This document shows, piece by piece, positions 57,226 through 64,000 of a DNA stretch of 64,000 nt. The notes below the pieces were generated by a model. The model saw only the letters and a program-made list of their open reading frames with translations. It made no database searches and was not told the origin of the DNA. The stretch covers positions 9,828,569-9,892,568 of the forward strand of contig CM064429.1 in assembly GCA_032690845.1 (NCBI GenBank). The letters run 5' to 3'. This DNA comes from Eleusine coracana subsp. coracana. Taxonomy: Eukaryota > Streptophyta > Magnoliopsida > Poales > Poaceae. How positions within the stretch are numbered: position 1 is the stretch's first letter; every line of letters starts with the position of its first letter. A program made the position numbers and the translations under genes.

Positions 57226-59279
57226 TGAAGGACCGAGAAGGCGACCAAAGGGGGGGGGGTGAATGGGAGCCAATTAAAATTCTTTACAAGAACTTGACCT
57301 ATATCCCAATTACAATCCAAGCCAACCTCTAAACCGATCACCAAGGCTACACACACCAACTTGTGATGTGCCAGCCCTAGGAGTGATCAATAACTGTAGT
57401 GGAACACAGCAAAAACAAAGGAATGCAGCAAAGACACGACTCGGACAAAGAACAGGTTCAAAACAAGTTACTGGACTATCATCAGTAGTGCCGATCATAG
57501 GCATCGGCAGTGCCGATCAGCTGAAGGAACAGACCATCGGCAGTACCAGTCTGGCCATCGGCAGAGCGGGTCAGTGGAAAGAGCCGGACTACTAGAACAT
57601 ACAGACATAGCTCATCGATAGTGCCGATGCGGGTTTAGACCCAGGCAACCGGCAGTGCCGGTCCAGCCATCAGTAGTGCCGATCAGGTATTCTTCCTCGC
57701 GCACCGGTAGTGCCGGTTCAGATATCGGCAGTGCCGATCGACACTTTCCAGAACCAAAACTGAACTTGTGACTCGGTTAGAAAATTTGCAAAACCTAACC
57801 AAACGAACTCCAAAAATCACAAAAACTTGGACAAAAGGTGTCCCATGGTAGGACGTTCCTTTTTCAAGTGGAATCACATGTAAAGATCAAGAATTCATCA
57901 CGAATTTGATTTACCAAAAACTCTACGGTTTGAATATTCTTGAGGAAATCCACCAAATCAAGAGTGCTTTTGCCTAGGATTCAACCAATGATCCATGAAG
58001 GAATGTTTAGGCATGTCCTAGCACCGAGATCCCTCAAGAAATTTATACCAAAACCCACTCAAAAACAAGATAAAAAATCACCACGAAAATAGCTCTGAAA
58101 ATAGAGAATAAGAGAAATTTGGGATTTAGGGAGAGAGGAAGATCTTGAGCACAAAATAACTTTCATATAAAAGAAACATGCTTACAAGATCCATGGATAC
58201 AAGGCTAGGAAGCCACCCTCTTCCTCCCACTATTTGGAAGAGAAAGAGATGTCTCTCACACGCCCTCTCATCTCCTCTATTACATGAAGACCTCTCCTAG
58301 CACTTTGAATGAATTCCTAACAAGGCTAATGGGAAGTGACACCTCTCCCACCAGCCACACCTCTCCTTATATAGGACTAGGGTCCAAGACAACTCTACCC
58401 TTGACCTATACCTCATTACCACCTACCACCACGGGAAAACCGTCCAACTCTTTTTCCTTCGCCCAAACGCTATCGAGCCCTTCACAACTTTGCTTCGCCT
58501 CGATGCAAGCTCCACGATGGTGTCATGTGCACCTCTAATCGCCGCCATCGGTTTTGAGGCCAAAACCAGGAAACCGCCTTGCATTCTTCTCAAAGCGCGA
58601 CTTCTCGATCTCGATGCATGTCACCTCGTCCCATGATTCTCCTCATTGGTAAGTCTCTCCCACCTCCGGTCCATTGGAAGCCTCTACTTGCACCAACGCC
58701 CGATCACCTTTGACTTGGTCTACTCTGTCGTCCTGATCACCACCCATGGTTTTGAGGCTCAACTGCGAAACCGTTCGTGCTTCTTGCCTCTCCACGTGTA
58801 CAGTGTGGATCACCCTTGACTTCACCCGGCCTCCCGATCGTCCGGCCCCAAGTCTCCTACTTGTGACCGATCCTCTCGCTGTTGACCGCCAAGTTGACTC
58901 AAGTGACCTAGACATCAAGAGACAAGCAAACACATTTCCCATCTCTTGCAACTTCTCCAACTCCATTACCAACTCTGGTTAGTCAAAACCATGACATGCA
59001 CAAACTCATGCAATCCCTAGATTCCCGCATTTCAACTCAAACACCGAACTCAATCAATGTCAATTACTCATCACATATTACAAATCATGGCACATATCCG
59101 CAAGGTTTCTCAGGGTACATGAAGAGTCCTACTCATAGTCTACAAGAATTTACATAGAAAGTCTATCTCTAATTGCCTTGCGCTCCAAGCCGACTCGGTC
59201 GGTTCCCTTATTAGTGAGGTACCCGGTCGGTTGCCGACTTAGGCATATCTATGGATACCCGGAAGGTAAGTATTCCACA
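57226..59279 (-). repeat. SIRE 3 LTR (5' LTR on - strand)
   Basis: Begins TGAAGGACCGAG and ends TATTCCACA (about 2.05 kb), with no similarity to the SIRE 1 or SIRE 2 LTRs apart from a G-run near the outer end (57251-57260). The PBS TTGGTATCAGAGCC is at 57211-57224. A TATA-like CTATATAAGG lies near 58366-58376. ATCGGCAGTGCCGAT-type dyads cluster at 57480-57740. The small frames inside (58284-58982) are not supported as genes. Confidence 0.75.
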
Positions 59280-59607
59280 ACCCCCTTGATAGTCTGGTTT
59301 TTCCTATGGACTCAAAGCCCTAACAACTAGACATGTGTTCCCAACACTTGCTCCATAGCTTGTCCTTAGCCTTGATCCATCTCCATCAACCCTTGGACTC
59401 CATCAAGCTTACAAGCCTCCATGCTTGCCGTCATTGTCATCCATCATCAAGGAAACCATCATCCATATGATTTGTAGTAGAGTTTAGAGATGATAACTGC
59501 ATGGACAACACTCGTGTAGATATTAGCCCTCAATTTCATAGTTGCCATCTATCACCAAAACATTCATACCTTGGGGATTTCAATCATCAATGGTCATGAA
59601 GCTTACA
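59280..59607 (-). repeat. SIRE 2 right LTR remnant
   Basis: Matches 46780-47105 nearly base for base (CTTGATAGTCTGGTTTTTCC to GTCATGAAGCTTACA), with a few differences. Only the U3 end of the LTR survives. Its inner side meets ATTCCACA, the end of the LTR at 57226-59279, which supports insertion of element 3 into this LTR. Confidence 0.85.
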
Positions 59608-62600
59608 GGTACACATCAATCGGCCCATAAGATGAGAAAAGGGCCAGATATTATTGGCCAAGTATGTTAGAGGATTGCTTCAGGTATTACAAAGGATGTC
59701 ACGATTGTCAGAGGTTTGGAGCAATTCAAAGAGCACTGGCATCAGCTATGAATCCAATCATTAAGCCGTGGCCATTTAGAGGTTGGGGTATGGATATCAT
59801 TGGCCAGATTTATCCAGTGTCAAGCAAAGGTTATAAACATTGTCACACCCGGTTCCAACGACCGAAACCGAATGCATCTGTATGCATGCCTAGGATCAAG
59901 TTTTCACGCACACATGATAATTATTGTGATAAAAGAACAATATTTTATTAAATCAATAACATTATTACAAATGTGACTCGTAGGTCAAAAGTAAAAGATT
60001 ACACTACAGCGGAATAACTAAGTGTTGGCGTCCTTTAGCTCCCACAGGAAGTCGACCAGAAGACCGCATGCCTAGTCTCCTCCATCGTCTTCATAGCCGT
60101 ACCATCATTCTCATGTAGTTGAGCAACAACGTAGGATATAGCAAGGGTGAGTACATGTCGTACTCAGCAAGTGGGGGAAAAGATGACATGGGGCTATAGA
60201 CAAGGAAGGCTTAATAGGGTTTATTGCATGGACTTTTAATTTCATAAGCATCCTAATTACTAGGTGAGGTCATCCCAACCATCGAACCACGGGGTCCTAT
60301 CCAACTCAAGTTCAATCCCATCCACCAATCCCATAACCAACTAATCTTGTGAGGGATCTAGGCTGCTCATGACTGTGAGCATGGCTGTCATGACAGTTTT
60401 ACACTCTGCAGAGGTTGCGCCACTTTACTCGTAAGTCGTGATTTCATCCCCTGTTGCCAGGTGGACTAGAATCTCCATGTTGCCATGCCGGCCAAACACT
60501 AGCACACTTCCTTAGGTGTGCGTCCAGGAGATCACTACGAGGCTTTTACAAAGGGTCTCCCAGTACATGCTAGCCACTAAGGTTCCACTCCCGTCCATAA
60601 AGTGATAGCCCATCAACAAGCAGCTCATCACCCTAGGAGCCCCCTCTTGAGCCATTGGGATACAAGAACAGTCCTCTTGACTTCCATTCCCCGCTCCACC
60701 AAATGCTGCATCGACACTGGGAGAACTCCTAATTAATCAGCCAAGCTGTTCCATAGCAGCCTTGTGATGGCACTGTTGTCCTGGGTTACCGCTCCCAGAA
60801 CCGGTTCCTAGGATCTACAACAAGCATACCACCACCCAACATGTGCCAACGGCACCACAACCATTCCATCCAGCTTGTTAAGATCCCTAAGTCCATGTTG
60901 CTAAAAGAATTACCAAATTATCCTCAGTGTGACATTGATCATTAGTCAACATTAATTGAACCCAACAACCCAATAAGCAACTAAGCATGTCTACCCATAG
61001 CTAATTAAACCTCTAGTTCAAGGCGACAAGGACAAGATAAAGCAATACTAGTAAACTCTAACAATAGGTACCCATTCATTTGACACAAGCATGCAGTTCT
61101 AAAATAATCATTCAGAATAGGAGCAAAATGCATCAAGGACACTTGCGTGAAATTAGATGTTGCTGCTCAGTGATAACAAATCTTGATCTTCATCCTCGTA
61201 CGACTCCCGTGCGTAAAAATCCTATTCGCGCAAGACATACAAAGCATACACACAATAAATACACAATGCAAGGTATGAGACAATTGGGTATGGTTGGCCA
61301 AAGGTTGCAATTAGATAGTTTATTTGGATTCAAGAATGTAGGTGGAAGAATCATCTAAATCGGGGTTGTAGATCAAAAGATATGCAAGGTTAAAGCTGCA
61401 AGGATTGTTTCTTTCCTTAGGAATGTTTATGGAATGTGAGGCAAACATGGAAGGTATGAAGTCTAGGTACGACCATGAGGTAGGTAAAATGAATGAGGAT
61501 GAAAATGAGTCTAGATATATCAATGTCGTGTAGGGCATAATATGTGAGGAAACTAGTATAGAAGACAATGTTCGACGATGCATTAATGTGAGTCAAGGAG
61601 ACGGTGACAGTTGAGCCCCTTTTCAAAACAGAATGTACATTCATAAAATTTGATTGAAAGGATTTCAATTTTCTCAAATTAACATGGAATCTAAGAATGA
61701 CAAAATATTGAAATAAAATAAAATAAAATGATTTTACTTATTTAAAAAGGTTTTTGTTCGAAATTGAAAACATTTGTGACATAGAGCAATTACTTCAAGC
61801 CAAGAAAATCTAAATATATTTTTTGAAAGCGGTTCATGTTCCAAAGTGGGAAATTTTGGGATGTGACAAATATATTATGGCGGCTATAGACTACTTCACA
61901 CAATTGGTTGAGGCAATGCTGATGAAGAACATGACAACCAACGACTTGATCAACTTTGTGGAGGTGCATATTATATACAGGTTTGGTCTGCTGCAGACTA
62001 TTACTACTGACCAAGGTTCTGTTTTTACATCGGAAGAGTTTCAACGCTTTGCCGATAGTATGGGTATTAAGTTGCTAAATTCATCGCCTTATTATGCTCA
62101 AGCCAATGGTCAAGCAGAAGCCTCTAATAAGAGTTTAATCAAGTTGATCAAAAGGAAGATAGACGAACAACCAAAGAAGTGGCATACAACATTGGCTGAA
62201 TCGTTATGGGCGTACAGAATGGCTTGTCATGGGTCGATAAAAGTACCACCTTATCAGTTGGTATACGGGCATGAAGCAGTGTTGCCTTGGGAAACAAATC
62301 TAGGGTCTAGGAGAACAGAACTACAAGATCAGTTATCAGTCGATGATTACAACCAAGTTATGCTTGATGAATTAGAAGATGTCATGCAACATCGGATGAA
62401 GGCCCTAGAGAGAATTCAAGAAAATAAAGCTCATGTGTCCAGATTTTACAATAAGAAGGTGGTGCCTAAAAGTTTTTTAGAAGGAGATCTTATCTGAAAG
62501 TTGATTATGCCCATCAGCTCTAGAGATAGCAGATTTAGGAAGTGGTCGCCAACTTGGGAAGGACCATTCAAAGTGAGCCGATGTGCACCAGACAATGCAT

Positions 62601-62695
62601 ATTTCTTACAAGAATTAGATGGAGAAGAGTTTGGAAGAGCAATAAATAGGAAATATTTGAAGAAGTATCATCCAAGCGTTTGGATTAGCTCATGA
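59608..62695 (+). pseudogene. Gypsy B integrase, split by a solo LTR
   Basis: The frame resumes at 59608 with THQSAHKMRK, then CFRYYKGCHDCQRFG, the HHCC zinc-binding segment, and PFRGWGMDIIGQIYP with the first catalytic Asp. It stops at 59840 in the codon run SSKGYK and continues at 61869 with MAAIDYFTQLVEAM. The second catalytic Asp is in TTDQGSVFTSEEF and Glu in AQANGQAEASNKS. The C-terminal part KWSPTWEGPFKVSRC ends at a TAG at 62693-62695. One internal stop at 62495. Confidence 0.85.
59841..61868. mobile_element. Solo LTR, 2.0 kb, in Gypsy B integrase
   Basis: Begins TGTCACACCCGG and ends GGGATGTGACA, with the short inverted TGTCACA/TGTGACA ends of an LTR. The flanks AACAT (59836-59840) and AATAT (61869-61873) differ by one base and would be the 5-bp target duplication in a codon of the integrase gene. 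No coding domain, primer site or polypurine tract lies inside. It is best read as a solo LTR left after recombination; a non-autonomous element is possible. Confidence 0.6.
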
Positions 62696-63030
62696 TCTCG
62701 AGTGATTGATCACGACCGATATGAAAGATATTGTCCTTAGTAGAAAAAATATAAAAATAAGAAGGAATGATTATAATTGATGAATAGTCATTGACTTCAG
62801 ATGGCCGATATCAGAGATATCGCCCTTATTTCAAAAAGTCTTACAAGACAAAATATTGGGTTAGCTCATGATCTCGAGTGATTGGTCATGACCGATATGA
62901 AAGATATTGTCCATAGCAGAAAAAATATAAAAATAAGGAGTGATTACAACCGATGAATAGTCATCGATTTCAGATGGCCGATATCAGGGATATCGCCCTT
63001 AGTTCAAAAAGTCTTACAAGACAAAATATT
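62685..63030 (+). repeat. Tandem duplication, 176-bp unit, past the pol stop
   Basis: Two copies, 62685-62860 and 62861-63030, starting TTAGCTCATGATCTCGAGTG. They differ by scattered substitutions and a small indel. The first copy includes the integrase stop codon. The units contain ATGGCCGATATCAG and CCGATATGAAAG and no open frame. Confidence 0.9.
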
Positions 63031-63102
63031 ATGCAGTACAGAGCAGACGGCCTATATCTATTCCTCCGGACAGTAGAAGTCGATGATGTCGATTACCTTC
63101 AT

Positions 63103-63700
63103 TCAGAGTTCGTCGATTTGAGTTATGGCATATGCATCTTCTTCAATGGTTCCGGGTACACTGGTTGCGATGTGCCATAAGTTCGAAGCTTGCTCGTAGG
63201 CTGATGTGGTGATGCCCTCTTGCTCTATGATTTCTTCTGGTATTCTAGCAAGAGCAGCTTCTGCATCGGCTATCTCCTTGTTCTTTGCCTCAAGAGCTGC
63301 CTGGAGTTCATCTCGTTCTCTCTGCAAGTCGATGAGCTTTCCCTCAAGATTGGCCGATTTTGAGACCAGATCCGTGTATTTATTCTTTTCTTCCTCTGCC
63401 CTTTTATTAGCAGCCTCTTCGTGGCTTCTTTGCTCTGATCGGCGCTCAATGCGGGCCTAGGCTTCAAATACTTGGAGATGATGGAATTTGATATAAGCCA
63501 CTGGTTGTAGCACTGAGACTAGTCCTATGGGCAGCTGATCTTTGATCTCCAAATATCAAGCTCTGATTAGGGCAGCATCGAGAACTAGGTGTTCAACAGG
63601 GATCATATATAGGCATCGATGGATGTCTTACAGCGCGGCTTGGACCTTTGGAGGCAAATATACCGAGGAGGTGCGCCTGGAGATTTGGGCCTGAAAAGAA
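63103..63700 (-). pseudogene. Antisense coiled-coil ORF of Gypsy B
   Basis: On the strand opposite to gag-pol, one frame can be followed for about 195 codons with three stops (near 63637, 63560 and 63460). It contains KDQLPIGLVSVLQPVAYIKF, a heptad-rich coiled coil (EEAANKRAEEEKNKYTDLV to LQAALEAKNKEIADAEAAL), and ends SVPGTIEEDAYAITQIDEL. Tat-lineage elements such as Grande are known to carry antisense ORFs between pol and the 3' LTR; their function is unknown. Its position and strand fit that class. Confidence 0.55.
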
Positions 63701-64000
63701 AAATGAGTCATTGAAAAAACAATGGTAGGCAAAAAAATTAATAAGATAAGAAGATTCGGGGTGTCATGTTCAGGAATCGGCGAGTGCATTGAGGCATCAG
63801 AGAGTTCAGAAATATGTGTGTTGATGACCGATGACTAGAATTCCTTAAAACACAAGAGATTAGAGATTGAAAGAAATAAAATAGCTGAGATATGAACTAA
63901 GAGGGTGGTACCTGAAGATCAACCCAAGGGATTAAAGCCAGATTGGTAAAGAAGGAGTGGGCATTGGCTCATCGACTTCTCCTGAAATCGCAATGTCGAT

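Larger units (their letters stand above)
45416..59607 (-). mobile_element. Chimeric SIRE-type Copia composite (elements 2 and 3)
   Basis: The outer borders are TGTAAGGATCG (45416) and GCTTACA (59607), with GGTAT and GGTAC flanks. The left LTR (45416-47105) is complete. Its homologous right LTR is reduced to the last 325 bp (59283-59607). In front of that remnant stands an unrelated complete LTR (57226-59279) with its own primer-binding site, gag and integrase. The interior has gag, protease, integrase and ORF3 but no RT or RNase H. Simplest reading: element 3 inserted into the right LTR of element 2, and a deletion then fused their interiors. Confidence 0.7.
38900..64000 (+). mobile_element. 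Gypsy B, Tat-lineage, with nested insertions, runs off window
   Basis: 5' LTR to 40087, then gag, protease, RT, two RNase H domains, integrase, and a long 3' region with an antisense ORF. The order RT-RNase H-integrase defines Gypsy, and the extra RNase H plus antisense ORF point to the Tat (Retand-like) lineage. A SIRE-type composite splits it at 45416-59607 (GGTAT/GGTAC flanks) and a solo LTR at 59841-61868 (AACAT/AATAT flanks). No 3' LTR is reached by 64000. The start near 38900 is approximate. Confidence 0.8.

Noticed and set aside
58284..58982. Small frames on both strands in the SIRE 3 LTR
   Set aside because: They lie within an LTR, lack start context or domains, and overlap antisense frames of similar quality.

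Overview
The window is plant nuclear DNA, most likely from a grass. It holds one intact host-type gene with plant splice signals, a GC-rich 5' end and an F-box domain. Everything else is typical grass repeat DNA: SIRE-type Copia elements, Tat-type Gypsy elements, a MuDR-like MULE, a plant LINE, a CACTA end, and PIF/Harbinger-, Stowaway- and hAT-like sequence. I cannot name the species. I see no tRNA or rRNA gene, no CRISPR array and no bacterial-type operon.

Layout. 1-3.7 kb: a small MITE, then the F-box gene (CDS 1081-2265, +) with an intron in its 5' leader and a probable one in its 3' UTR. 3.7-5.9 kb: hAT-like debris, an exon-like fragment and a 1.1-kb PIF/Harbinger-like element with a TTA target duplication. 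5987-22248: a MULE with about 235-bp terminal inverted repeats; its transposase gene is cut in two by a complete SIRE-type Copia element (7319-18665, - strand). 22.3-23.5 kb: AT-rich DNA with hAT-like GC-rich arms. 23.5-36.2 kb: a decayed LINE (- strand), interrupted by a CACTA end (to 24042) and by a Copia element with AACTC target duplications (24938-32195). 36.2-38.9 kb: LTR and gag of a Gypsy element (A). About 38.9 kb to the window end: a second, Tat-lineage Gypsy element (B). B is split by a chimeric SIRE-type composite (45416-59607) and by a 2.0-kb solo LTR (59841-61868), and it carries a decayed antisense coiled-coil ORF near its 3' end.

How the parts relate. The F-box protein is a predicted SCF ubiquitin-ligase substrate adaptor. 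No TE frame is intact: each carries stops or frameshifts, so the TE part is a record of insertions. Several target duplications can be read directly, which orders the events: Copia into LINE; SIRE 1 into MULE; SIRE 2 into Gypsy B, then apparently SIRE 3 into SIRE 2; solo LTR into Gypsy B.

Most interesting signal. Three different SIRE-type LTRs each carry clusters of a short imperfect dyad whose sequence is private to that family. In two families the same dyad recurs in a second cluster between pol and the third, env-position ORF. This looks like a family-specific cis-element array and deserves a quantitative search.
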